64,000 nucleotides of DNA from Paramyrothecium sp. XJ0827. Its lineage: Eukaryota > Ascomycota > Sordariomycetes > Hypocreales > Stachybotryaceae. Below, one piece after another: positions 11,640 to 22,103 of the stretch; within the stretch, counting starts at the first letter, position 1, and each line of letters opens with the position of its first letter. A program made the translations under genes and the position numbers. Under the pieces are notes generated by a model. That model had not been told where the DNA came from, searched no databases, and worked only from the letters and a program-made list of their open reading frames with translations. The stretch lies in assembly GCA_020881915.1 (NCBI GenBank), contig JAJFPB010000003.1, positions 124,001 through 188,000 of the forward strand, read 5' to 3'.

Positions 11640-12970
11640 CTAGTCTTCCTTGTCATAGCCATCTTTTCCCTCGACGCAAGCGTAGCAACCACCCTTCTTA
11701 CCAAACATAGTTCTTAGATCGTTGGCAAGCTCCTCTGGGCACTCCCACGCAGCGAAATGGCCACCCTTGGAATGCTCAGCTTGGAAGGCAATGGGACCAA
11801 GCGTGTGGTCCCAGAGCTTTGGAGTGCTAAGGATATCGAAAGGGAAATGAGACACGCCGATCGGCACGTTTGGATTGAAGAGGCATAGCTCCTCGAAGGC
11901 TGTGGGCTGTCGATGATGAAATTCGTAGTAAATTTTGACGCTTGACGAAGCACCAGCAGACGAAAAGTAGTAGATGCTGATCCATGTGAGGATTTCCGTG
12001 TCCGTCCAAGGATAGGCATCGGACCAGTCGCGCAGTTTCTCATAGATCCAAGCCAACAAGGCTACTGGGCTGGATTCAAGACTGTAAGCAATAGTCAAGG
12101 GTCTGGTCGACTGCATCAGATAATAGCTCATGCCTTCCTCCTTGAACCTTGCTGATCGCTGTAGACGTTGTTTCTCTTCGTCCGTCAGAGGTGTTGCTTT
12201 GGCCTGTGCATGGAGGCTCGGAAATTCTGACTCGGTTGGCTCTTTTCCGCAGGCATTGCTTATGAGATATGCTTTACAAAACGTAGGCCCGTGGTTTTTG
12301 GCTAAAAGCCGACAGAGCATTCCGCCAATATCTCCTCCTTGAGCAACTATCACGTTGTTAGTATGAAAACGCCATTCGTCTTGTCCATGTGAACTCGCCG
12401 TATTGTATGTACCCAAGCTTCTGCATTAGCTTGTGGCAAGCTTCGGCGTGTTGGTCGATGTTGAAACCTTTCTATCCACCGTATTAGCAACGAATCGAGG
12501 CTGAGTATATACACTCTGACCTTGAGACTTGTGGATGAAAATCCAAAGTCGACCAGGCTTGGAACAACGACATGAAAGGCTGGATAGTCGACGCCTCCCT
12601 GTACAAGGAGTGGCACAATTTTTGTTCCTTCCAGAAAACTCCCCGGCCATCCGTGTAGGAGCAGCAATGGTATCGCATTGGGAGTGGTGCTGCGATGGTG
12701 AATAAAATGTATTTTCTGCGTGCCATGTCCCTCCACCTCGATGTTGGCAGTGAATTGCGGTATTTCGTTCAACTTCCTTTCTGCTTCTCGCCAGTCGAAA
12801 TGATTTTGCCAGACATCGACCAGTCTCTTGATTTCACTGACTGGAGGGCCCTGAATCCAAGGCTCGATGCCCAGTGGCTCAGAGGGGAAGTCGTTGAGGC
12901 TCAGCTTTTGCTTGAGCCGCTCCAGATTTGCTTCAGGAACATTGATTTTGAAGGGCTTGATAGAATCCAT
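11640..12970 (-). CDS. Epoxide hydrolase, microsomal (EHN) type
   Basis: Alpha/beta-hydrolase that opens epoxides to diols. Three exons on the minus strand (12970-12521, 12471-12399, 12346-11640) give 409 aa, the usual length. The N-terminus (FKINVPEANLERLKQKL) is the EHN domain. HGWPGSFLE marks the oxyanion-hole region. The nucleophile is Asp180 in VAQGGDIGG, and His about 371 in KGGHFAAWE is the catalytic base. The second intron (12347-12398) begins with GC instead of GT (GCGAGT), with ACTAAC near its 3' end; only this splice restores QY-VAQGGD. The start ATG at 12970 gives MDSIKPF. Alternatives such as juvenile-hormone-type hydrolase share the fold. Substrate is unknown. Confidence 0.88.
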
Positions 12971-13641
12971 GATTGACTTGCTTTTCTTTGTCGTTATAAT
13001 ACTAAAGACCTGAAATCTAGATGGGCAACTCACGTCGTACTTATACAACCAAACTTCTTCAGACTACCCCCGCAGGGGACAACACTTTTAGCACAGAGTA
13101 CTGACGCCTCGGCCACTTTCCAGCCAGCTGAAGATGCTCATCAATATGCTCAGACTTAATTTCTACGAGTCCAGCTGCGGAACGAGTGTTGTTACAGTGT
13201 GACTGTCGTATAGATGCGGTCACGGCCATCAAGCCGGAATAATCCATACTACATGATTTGTCCAACATTCGAGGCGCCAGTTCCATCAGCTTCATGTTAG
13301 TCTAGTACCAAATCGGCTACGGCGGCTTGGCCTAGTTGATTCCCAGCGGAGACGGTGGGTCAGAATCGCATTTGACCCAACGTCTTGGCAAGCGGTGTAA
13401 GCACTAACCCAAAAATTAGCGCTTTAGAGTAGAGGGTTGTGCTTGCAGACATGCTCGAAGCTCCAAGATACCGTCTCCCCGATATGTATGTTGAGCGCGT
13501 TCGTTTAGTCTTATCACTGGGCGAACCATTTCTTACCTCTGTCCATTCAGCTCTGGCACCTATGGTCTCATCCCTCCGCATCGCTCCCCGCTCCTGTCGT
13601 TGAAGGCTTGAAAAAGGGATTTTTAGTCATTTTTTTGATCC
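12971..13641. other. Intergenic, divergent promoters
   Basis: About 670 bp between the divergent epoxide hydrolase and the unrecognised gene at 13642. No coding frame, repeat or clear operator was found. Confidence 0.4.
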
Positions 13642-14920
13642 ATGTCCATGGCTGGCGAAAATAGCGGTGATGTGCTCGACATCATCGAGCATCACGCCAA
13701 AGCTCTCATCACACTGAGTAAAACACATGCTACATTATATGGAAATTGGTTGAAATCACTCGATAAGGGTCGCCGATATGACTTCAAAAGGCTCATTGGC
13801 GGGCAGCAGCAAGTGAAGGGGGGCCGACGGCGGGCCCGGGTTGAGGCCCTGCTAAATGAACAAAACGGATTATCAAGAGATTCAACAGCTGGGTGCAAGT
13901 CATCTTCTGCAAGAGGAAGAAGAGAAAATTTATTCGTCCTTTGCACCAGCATAACAGTCGAGGAGCTCGCGCGACTAAACCAGCTTGAGTCTATCAAAGA
14001 GCCGGCATTCTTCGAAGACACTGGGTGCCTTCAAGGGCAATATGACTTCGCCGTGGCATATAGGAGGTGCCTTAAGCGTGAAACCAATCACGTGAGAGAA
14101 CGCATCATCGAGCGATTTGAGTGCCTGGCCTTTTTTCTCAATATTGTGCTTCAAGGCTTCCATAGCGGAAGCAGCTGGCTTTATGGTGGCCACAGCCGGC
14201 TCATTGATCTGCAGAAGCCGCCTGATGATGTTCACTCTGCTAGAAAAAGGAACGAGAGTATGGCGCAGAAGGGTCTCAGTTATTACTGCTGGGGAATTTT
14301 CCTAGGAGGCCTGCGGAACATAATATGCCTGAGAGCGGATGAAGAGGTTCCTGAATCCTTGTGAGTTACTTACCAACCATCTTGGAAGAGGGGTTGTGTC
14401 TCACCGTAGCAGGTTTTTTGACAGGCATCACCGTCCTTGCATACCACTGCGTGCCATGCAAATTCTCAAGTGCGGCTTATGCGTGAACGATGCGAGGATA
14501 CAGAGGTGTGTGGACACAATTGTAAGCGCATGGCCAGTGATTCCAGAAACAGTGACTATGCAAATCATCACATCTTTAATGTTCAACAAGTCTTGGGGTC
14601 TTTTGTCTCCCGAAGAGCAACAGGAGATGAAGGATACGGCGTTTGCAATGGCAAAAAGGCTTGCCGTCAGCGCCGTTTCGCAAGCACACGGGTCGGAAAA
14701 GGAGCAACGAAATATCTGGCACGAGGACTTCCCAGACGAACATTCTGGCCTTGCTGCAATAGGCCGGCACGAGGTGGAGACAAGTCACATTCGGCGGTCA
14801 CCAGGGTACGAGGGCCTGAGTTTGGAGGCGTTTTGGAGCATGGAAGGCTGCGGGGCGAATGGTCATATTCCTGATCTCATGCACGGCACTCTCTTCACGA
14901 GCTTTTTGGAGCCTGGTTAG
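13642..14920 (+). CDS. Unrecognised protein, about 408 aa
   Basis: I do not recognise this gene. Two exons fit well, 13642-14360 and 14413-14920, joined by a 52-bp intron (GTGAGT...GCAG). The product would be about 408 aa without signal peptide or membrane segments. It has a basic stretch (QQQVKGGRRRARVE, about residues 51-64) and a predicted helical C-terminal half with several Trp and Cys. Inside exon 1, around 13865-13950, another frame reads MNKTDYQEIQQLGAS followed by a Glu-rich stretch. That looks at least as protein-like as the chosen frame, so a missed intron or a frameshift there is possible. The stop lies 11 bp from the convergent gene at 14932. Confidence 0.5.
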
Positions 14921-14931
14921 GTTATGCAACA

Positions 14932-15549
14932 TCATTGAGGTGGCTGAGTACTGTCTGTCTGGGTAGTAGATGGCAATGAAGACGGTGCAATCGATTCGTT
15001 CCGGGTCCCTCTTTCATCATGGCTGGACGGATGATCTTCCCCATAGAACACAACAAAACACACAACAGATCCTTCACCCGTCGATCTAAGCGTGGAAGGC
15101 CCAGTAATAAAATGCACAGTCCCAACGGGGCCCCATTCAATAGACTTCTCACCAGCCGCGCCCTGTACGACGCTTTTGAAATCCCCCGTTTTTTGAAGAA
15201 CAACGGCTGCGATCATGGCAGTTTTGGAATCAAGGTGAAAAATTCCACTTTGGAACAATAGAGCATACTTGTGTATCACGTTCAAGGGTCTCCCAACGAC
15301 CTTGTGGAGGATCGTTTTGTTCTGGTGCGATATTAGTCAACGGTAAGGACGACAAAAGAGCAAACACCGGAACACACTGACCTGTTCACAGAATGCATCA
15401 TACTCTTGCTCTACCGCCTGATAGTTGATGTGAATTGGGATATATGAGGGGCGAGCTGCTTTCGCCTTGTCAACAGCCGGTCCCGCGGCTAGGGCGGATG
15501 CAAGGAGGCTGGCTGTAGGATCAAAAGACGCGTACACCTTGTCTGCCAT
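14932..15549 (-). CDS. Unrecognised small protein, 185 aa
   Basis: Two minus-strand exons, 15549-15382 and 15321-14932, with a 60-bp phase-0 intron (GTCAGT...ACCAG), give 185 aa. The N-terminal part is Ala-rich (ASLLASALAAGPAVDKAKAA) and the middle contains FHLDSKTAMIAAVVLQKTG and EWGPVGTVHFITG, which could form a small alpha+beta fold of the SnoaL/NTF2 kind, but I cannot assign it. The C-terminus is Ser/Thr/Gln-rich and low in complexity. No signal peptide. It is convergent with, and 11 bp from, the gene at 13642. Confidence 0.55.
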
Positions 15550-15905
15550 TGGTGCAAATGGACAAGGGAGGACTCAATGCCTGAAGGGGACGTTTGTGAG
15601 AAATTTGGGAGCAACTACCACAATGATGGAGGAAAGCGTGGTTTAAATGAATTAGGAGGTTTTTGTTGGTCATGAGCATGGTCGAACCTGGGCAATATGG
15701 GCTTCCCGAGTGTGGCTAGTGACGGTTCTTGAAATTCGCGTCAAGACTGGTGAGCAGTTTTAGATTTTAGACTGTTCACGGCAACCACCTGCGCAGACCG
15801 GCTCAACTTCGGGTCAGGCGTGATCATTTCCGTACATTGGGGAGAGTTTTTGAAACCTGCGGATAATTATTTCTAGCTACTTTCTATATAATTCTTAAAG
15901 TAATA
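15550..15905. other. Intergenic before transposon 1
   Basis: Promoter side of the 185-aa gene. The final 35 bp (TTCTATATAATTCTTAAAG region) are AT-rich and end in the TA at 15904-15905 that is duplicated on the far side of the transposon. No gene seen. Confidence 0.45.
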
Positions 15906-15955
15906 ACGTACACCACAAGCGAAAGTCACAACTAAGCGAAAGTCACAAAAATCTC
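15906..15955 (+). repeat. Left terminal inverted repeat, transposon 1
   Basis: Fifty bases starting ACGTACACCACAAGCG, identical to the reverse complement of 17713-17762. It contains a direct repeat of the 15-mer AAGCGAAAGTCACAA with two bases between copies, a likely pair of transposase-binding sites. Confidence 0.95.
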
Positions 15956-16003
15956 TCAACCTACAACCTACCAATTCAATCAACCAATTCTCAACAAATC
16001 AAC

Positions 16004-17656
16004 ATGCCACAGCTAAATGATGAAGCTAATATTATTCTTGCCCTTCAAGCCCTTCAAAAAGACCCAAAATTAAAAGTCGGGCGCGCTGCATCAATCTACC
16101 AAGTCTGCAGACAGAAGCTGGGCCGCCGTCACCGAGGCACACCATCTCGACACAATATTATAGCCAATTCCCGTAAACTATCTGATCTTGAGGAACAGAC
16201 GATAGTTCAGTATATCCTTTACCTGGATTCACGAGGATTTTCTCCCCGGCTTCGTGGCGTTGAAGATATGGCTAATCGCTTACTTGCTGAGCGCGACGCG
16301 TCTCCCGTTGGAACACATTGGGCTTCCAACTTCGTCAAACGGCAACCAGAGCTCCGGACGCGTTTCTTTCGCAGATATGACTACCAGAGAGCCAAATGCG
16401 AAGATCCAATCGCGATAAGCGCGTGGTTCGCGCTCGTGGCGAACACAATCGCGAAGTATGGCATTGGATCAAATGATATCTATAACTTTGATGAGACTGG
16501 CTTTATGATGGGCGTGATTGCGAACGGTATGGTCATTACAGGCACAGAAAGGCGTGCAAACCCTAAGAAGGTTCAGCCTGGAAACCGTGAGTGGGTTACA
16601 GTCATTGAATCGATCAATGCTGAAGGGTGGGCGCTGCCGCCATTCATCATCGTTGCAGGCCAATATCACCTCTCTAGTTGGTATCGCGAAAATAACCTCC
16701 CGGGCGATTGGGCTATTGCAACTACTAAAAATGGCTGGACCGATAACGAGACGGGCTTCGAGTGGCTAAAGCACTTCAATCGGCATACAATTCAGCGATC
16801 AAATGGTGCCTATCGTCTCCTGATCCTTGATGGGCATGAGAGCCACCACTCGGTCGCCTTCGAGGATTTTTGCAAGGAGAATAAGATCATCACGCTCTGT
16901 ATGCCGCCTCATTCATCTCACCTGCTCCAGCCTCTTGATGTGGGCTGCTTTGGGCCGCTTAAAAAGGCATATGGACGAGAAATAGAGCATTTGATCAAAT
17001 GCTCTATCACACATGTTTCCAAGACCGAGTTCTTTCCCGCCTTCCACGCCGCACACCAAGCTACTATGACCAAGAAAAATATCGAGGAGGCTTCCGAGGT
17101 GCCGGCCTTGCTCCTCTTGATGCAAACTATGTGATCTCGAAGCTGGATGTGAAGTTAAATACTCCAACGCCTCCTAAGGGAACCCCTGACCTTCCCGACC
17201 CTTGGGTTTCAAAGACCCCAAGACAGTCAGAGAAACTGATTATCAATCCGAATACCTTGAAAAGCGAATTAAAAGACATCAAAGCAGCTCCCCGGCATCA
17301 ATTATCCAAGCATTAAGGTCATTGACCAAGGGAACTAAAGCAAACTCGCATCGAATAGCATTATTAGAGTCTGAGGTCAAGGACCTTCGAGAGGCAAATG
17401 TAATACTAAGCCGGCGCCGCAGAGAAAAAGGAAACGCTTACGCGATGGAGGGACAATGACTGTAGAGGAAGGTCAAGCATCAATTGATCAGACGGATGTT
17501 GATATGCAGATATTGGCGGAAACATCGAGGAGAGGAGGTTCGGGAGGGTCAGCGCGACCGAGGGAAAGGCGCTGTGGTGTATGCGGCAAGCCCGGGCATA
17601 ATGCACGAACATGTAAGGTAGATATTCCAGCCTCTGGAGATAAGTATAGAGATTAA
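16004..17656 (+). pseudogene. Pogo/Fot1 transposase, three C-terminal frameshifts
   Basis: Would cut and reinsert its own element at TA. From 16004 the frame is open to about 17084, covering the helix-turn-helix region (SDLEEQTIVQYILYLDSRGF) and the whole DDE core: YNFDETGFMMG, then LLILDGHESHHS, then LLQPLDVGCFGPLKKAYG. Compared with copy 2, one base is missing at about 17084-17090, another at about 17220-17222 and a third at about 17428-17440. Past these, the coiled-coil tail and a CX2CX4HX4C zinc knuckle (CGVCGKPGHNARTC) can still be read in shifted frames, ending at 17656. The intact part stops soon after the third catalytic Asp. Confidence 0.9.
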
Positions 17657-17712
17657 TTTGAATTGATTTTATGGTCTGCTGTGTTTTGATTGAATTTCTT
17701 ATTGGAAGGGTT

Positions 17713-17762
17713 GAGATTTTTGTGACTTTCGCTTAGTTGTGACTTTCGCTTGTGGTGTACGT
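17713..17762 (-). repeat. Right terminal inverted repeat, transposon 1
   Basis: Reverse complement of 15906-15955, ending GGTGTACGT followed by TA. It carries the same duplicated 15-mer, inverted. Confidence 0.95.
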
Positions 17763-18094
17763 TATTTAATTTTTGAATTTAATAAATTTATATTTAATTT
17801 CCTTTTCATAAATTTTTTATTAATATCTTTGATTTATTTTAGGTTTAAAATAAATTATTTAAAATATATAATAAATATACTACTTAATTTTTAGTTATAC
17901 ATTAATATACTTAAGGTCAGTATATATATATATACATATATATTATATAATTGTCTATAAATCAGTTATAACCTTGGGTCAGCTCGTGATTTAATTTCAA
18001 AAACAGTTATAAGAGGCTAAAAAAAGCACACTCCTAACACAAAAACAGGTTGCACTTTTACAATTATCACACTCTCTGGATTCTTCTACTTAAA
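17763..18094. other. AT-rich gap and promoter of the FAD monooxygenase
   Basis: From 17763 to about 17990 the DNA is almost pure A/T with runs such as TATATATATATACATATATA. It is probably RIP-like or relic DNA into which the transposon inserted. The last 100 bp return to normal composition before the ATG at 18095. Confidence 0.5.
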
Positions 18095-19478
18095 ATGTAT
18101 GAAGCCGTCGAGTCTCCCATTCCTCTAGCGATTATTGGCGGCGGCATTGCAGGCGTGAGTCTTGCAAACGCACTCGTTCGAATACCGCATCTGGATGTTC
18201 AAGTGTTTGAGTCCGCCCCCGTGTTTTCGGAACGTGGAGCAGCTGTCGCATTCGACACGCACGCACTGCAGGCGCTTGATCTTATTCTGCCCGGGAAAAA
18301 GGACGAAATGTTAAGTAGAGCCGGTGCAGTGTCTCTGAACTCTGTGCGCAATGTCATGGTACGAGCCTCCATAATCATAGCCTCTTCTCAGAACTGACAC
18401 CATCTTCAGGGTTCTGGGCCAGCTGCTGGTCAAATTATCTTTGAACAGGAAGGCGAAGAATCTGGCATCGTCGTCCATCGCGCCTCTCTCCTCCGAGAGT
18501 TGATCACACTCTTACCGCAGCAGATTTTGCACACGGACAAGAAACTTGCCAAATTGCATCAAAAAAATGACACGGGTATGGTTAAGGTCACTTTCCAAGA
18601 TGAGACAAGCTACGAATTCGCCGCGGTAATCGGGGCGGACGGCATATTTAGCACGGTTCGCTCGCACGTTCTTCAAGATCGCGCTGACGAATTTGCCGCC
18701 TCGCCAGCAGGCTTTTGGGATAGCAGGACCCTGATTCCGTTTGAGAAGGCAGTAACTACTCTGGGCGTAGAAATGTTTGAGGTAGACCGGCAATGCGGAT
18801 GGATTGGAGACCGCGCATTCATCATGACGGATGTTCTCGACAACAGGACCACGATCCAGTGCATTATGTCTGCTGTCGAGCCTTCACCGACGGGAGACAG
18901 AAAACGTTTGTTGACTCGAGAAAACTTTGCTAAGACACTGGAGTCGTGGCCTGATGACCCAATCGCAAAAGGCATCACCGAGGTAATTTAGCCTTCAATG
19001 TTCACCTTTGTTTTCGATGTTAACGGCACAATAGATATTCCTCAACCAGCCCGACACGTATGGCTATTCCCAATGGGAGCACAAAGCAACATCAACCTAC
19101 TCCAACGGACAAGTCTGTGTGGTTGGCGATGCCGCCCATGCCATGACTCCATGGCAGGGTTCCGGTGCAGCCATGGCCTTTGAGGATGCCATCATCCTGC
19201 AAGAGCTCCTAGCGCATGTAACATCGCGGGCAGACATCTCCGCAGCATTGAAGGCGTATGACAGTCTGAGGCGGCCACGTTGCCAGAGAATTATTGACTC
19301 CAGCCGTGAGACGGGTAACATTCTTTGTGGGAACGATGCAAGGGCAGGTCTGGACCCGCAAAAGATAGGGGGGTTGTTGGTGCATCAGTGGGATCATATT
19401 CTCGACTTGGATTTTGGTGCCCATAAAGCAGAGGCAGTGCGGGAATTCCAAGAGCTCATTCGTGATAGACTTAGTTGA
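18095..19478 (+). CDS. Group A FAD monooxygenase (salicylate hydroxylase-like)
   Basis: NAD(P)H-dependent single-component aromatic hydroxylase of the salicylate/6-hydroxynicotinate 3-monooxygenase type. Three exons (18095-18358, 18410-18982, 19035-19478; introns 51 and 52 bp, both phase 0) give 426 aa. The first FAD motif is IIGGGIAGVSLA (residues 13-18 for the glycines). The middle has GADGIFSTVRS, about residue 163. The second FAD motif, VVGDAAHAMTPWQGSGA, is near residue 308 and is intact. Nothing is broken, although transposons lie 333 bp upstream and about 770 bp downstream. It could equally belong to a biosynthetic pathway; the substrate is unknown. Confidence 0.9.
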
Positions 19479-20243
19479 TCTGGTCTTCGGGACATCTACA
19501 CATGGTGACTCCTGGTCGAAGTATCACAAACCTCTGTGGACTAGCGCCAAAACTCTCTGTATGTTAGTGAAAGGTGTTATACAATGCTTCATCTCTCCCC
19601 GCTCTTCGTACCCTTGTGGTGTGATACCATGTGTTGGTTGTAGCACGTCCCACAGGCAACCGCCCATGCAGTTCCTTCGGGCTCGGAGCAAGCTCGGAGC
19701 AAGGTCGCAGCGGGCAGTGGGAATGCTACAACACGAATGTAACGCTTGCATCGGTGGCGATAACATAACGCCGAAGGTATGCGTTGAGCTAAAGAGACTG
19801 GTATGCACTCCTACAAATTGGGGAAATCTGCGAGTCGATTGTTGGGGGCTGTTTGTGCTTATCCAGCTTACCTTCTTCCAACGGCAGTTGATTTCGGTGA
19901 TCAAGGGCGATGGCAAGCCGAATCTCGTTCTGGGCATATTGAGCTGGAACTTTTGAAACAGTCAGCGTCACCTTGTGGGGTGTGGTAGCATCTAGGCTCC
20001 AGCGGCGCAGCACGCAAAGGCAACAGCCAACAGCCAACAGCTGTGACAATCAAAGAATTCAGTTTGTTCTGTGTGATTGGGCGGACAGGAAATGCACTTT
20101 ACTCAGCTACCCCAGAGCTCTTAGTAGAACTCATCTAGAGATTATATTAAATTCTTATATACATAATAGGAAGTTTAGCTTACTCTTAGTATAGCAGGTA
20201 TAAATTTTATATGTTCTTTTTATTAAGTTTAGGCTTTAGTTTA
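19479..20243. other. Intergenic between the monooxygenase and transposon 2
   Basis: No gene seen; frames here are shadows without motifs. A short direct repeat GCTCGGAGCAA occurs twice at about 19679-19701. From about 20130 to 20243 the DNA becomes AT-rich, as around transposon 1, and ends in the target TA at 20242-20243. Confidence 0.45.
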
Positions 20244-20291
20244 ACGTACATGATAAGCGAGTGCACCAACCAAGCGAGTGCACCAAAAATT
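20244..20291 (+). repeat. Left terminal inverted repeat, transposon 2
   Basis: Forty-eight bases beginning ACGTACATGATAAGCG. Contains the 15-mer AAGCGAGTGCACCAA twice, two bases apart, the same layout as transposon 1 with a different sequence. Confidence 0.95.
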
Positions 20292-20341
20292 ACTCAATCT
20301 CTCCTCTTTACATCTAATCAACTATTTCTCAACCACCAAAT

Positions 20342-21995
20342 ATGTCACAATCAAATAATGAAGCTAATATGCTTCTCGCTCCTCGGGCCCTTCAAAATGA
20401 CCCGAAACTGGGTCTACGACCCGCCGCAAGATTATACCAGGTGGATTATTATGCCCTTCGTCGCCGACAGAGGGGCATCCAGTCTCGGCGCGATACCATC
20501 CCCAACTCACGGAGACTATCCGATCTAGAGGAGCAGATTATTGTCCAGTTCATTCTCGACCTGGATTCGCGAGGATTTCCCCGCGACTGCGTGGTGTTGA
20601 AGAAATGGCCAACCGACTGCTCGCTGACCGCGACGCGTCACCTGTCGGCAAGCGCTGGGCTTCCAACTTCGTCAGGCGACAACCAGAGCTCAAGACGTTT
20701 TTTTTCGTAAATATGACTATCAGAGGGCTAAATGCGAAGATCCAACCATTATTCGCAATTGGTTCCGGCTCGTGGAGAACACAATCGCGAAATATGGCAT
20801 CGACCTAGCCGATATCTACAACTTTGATGAGACCGGCTTTATGATGGGCATAATTGCAAGCGGAATGGTCGTCACAGGTGCAGATAGGCGTGGAAACCCG
20901 AAATCAGTCCAGCCTGGAAACCGGGAATGGGTTACAGTCATTCAGGCGATTAATGCCGAAGGCTGGGCGATCGCGCCGTTCATCGTGGTCGCGGGCCAAT
21001 ATCACCTCGCAAGCTGGTACCAGGAAAGCAACCTTCCGGGCGACTGGGCTATTGCGACAACTCAAAATGGTTGGACCGACAATGAGACCGGCCTTGAGTG
21101 GCTAAAACACTTTGACCGGCATACCAAGGCCCGATCAACCGGTCGCTATCGTCTTCTGATCCTCGATGGGCATGGAAGTCACCACTCGGTTGACTTTGAG
21201 AAATATTGTGAAGATAACCATATCATTACGCTGTGTATGCCGCCTCATTCGTCTCACCTACTTCAGCCTCTTGATGTCGGGTGCTTTGGGCCACTCAAAA
21301 AGGCATACGGTCGAGAAATAGAGCATCTGATCAGGTGCTCTATAACCCACGTTTCTAAGACTGAGTTCTTTCTGGCATTTTACGCCGCCCACCAAGCCGC
21401 CATAATAGAAATTAATATCAAAGGGGGTTTTAGAGGGGCCGGGCTTGTTCCTTTAGACCCAGAAAGTGTCATATCGAAGCTTGATGTGCAGGTACGAACT
21501 CCAACACCGATTGAGGAGGAGGCCGGCCTCCCCGACCCTTGCGTGCCCAAGACGCCAAAGACGGTCCTTGAGGCTACCTCTCAATCTGAATACCTTGAAA
21601 GACGGAATCAGAAGGCACCAGGAAGCTCCCCAGCATCTATTGTTGATGCGCTTAAGTCATTTTCTAAGGGAACGAAGGCGATAATGCATCAAATAGCATT
21701 ATTAAAGTCTGAGAACCAGATCCTTCGACAGGCAAATGAGACTCTTAGCAAGCGGCGTAGGGCAAAAAGAACCCGGCTACAGAATGGAGGGAAGATGACT
21801 ATAGGTGAGGGAAGGGATGAGATTGATCAGAAAGACGTTGATGCGCAGATAATGGCTGGATTGTTGAGAAGTGGTGGTCGAGGGAGGTCAGCACTGGCGA
21901 GAGAAAGGCGCTGTAGAACCTGTGGAAATACCGGACATAATTCAAGAACATGTCAGATAGTTGTGTTAGTATCTGAAGAAGACGATAGTGATTAA
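20342..21995 (+). pseudogene. Pogo/Fot1 transposase, two N-terminal frameshifts
   Basis: Closely related to the transposase of copy 1. Against that copy, one base is missing at about 20577-20590 and another within the T-run at 20698-20705. From about 20706 to the stop at 21995 the frame is continuous and includes all three DDE motifs (YNFDETGFMMG, LLILDGHGSHHS, LLQPLDVGCFG), the KGGFRGAGLVPLD segment lost in copy 1, a coiled-coil-like region and the zinc knuckle CRTCGNTGHNSRTC. The N-terminal DNA-binding region is what is broken, so the full protein cannot be made from this copy. Confidence 0.9.
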
Positions 21996-22053
21996 TTTTA
22001 ATTGATTAGATGTTTTGTAGTGATTTTAAGTAATGTTCTATTTTAATGGTGTG

Positions 22054-22101
22054 AATTTTTGGTGCACTCGCTTGGTTGGTGCACTCGCTTATCATGTACG
22101 T
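22054..22101 (-). repeat. Right terminal inverted repeat, transposon 2
   Basis: Reverse complement of 20244-20291, ending CATGTACGT before the TA duplication. Confidence 0.95.
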
Positions 22102-22103
22102 TA

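Larger units (their letters stand above)
15906..17762 (+). mobile_element. Tc1/mariner pogo/Fot1-like transposon, copy 1 (1857 bp)
   Basis: Complete DNA transposon with perfect 50-bp terminal inverted repeats (15906-15955 and 17713-17762), flanked by a TA target duplication (15904-15905 and 17763-17764). It encodes a pogo-type transposase with an N-terminal CENP-B-like region, a DDE core and a C-terminal zinc knuckle. The length and TA target are those of Fot1 elements. The coding frame is broken near its 3' end, so this copy is probably not autonomous. It lies in the same orientation as copy 2, with the FAD monooxygenase gene between them. Confidence 0.95.
20244..22101 (+). mobile_element. 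Tc1/mariner pogo/Fot1-like transposon, copy 2 (1858 bp)
   Basis: Second element of the same family: 48-bp perfect terminal inverted repeats (20244-20291 and 22054-22101), TA target duplication (20242-20243 and 22102-22103), and almost the same length as copy 1. Both begin ACGTAC, but the inner part of the inverted repeats has diverged, so they are distinct subfamilies and not recent duplicates. The transposase has two frameshifts in its first third. Confidence 0.95.

Noticed and set aside
15904..22103. The two transposons plus the monooxygenase as one composite transposon
   Set aside because: Each element has its own TA duplication and their inverted repeats differ, which fits two independent insertions.
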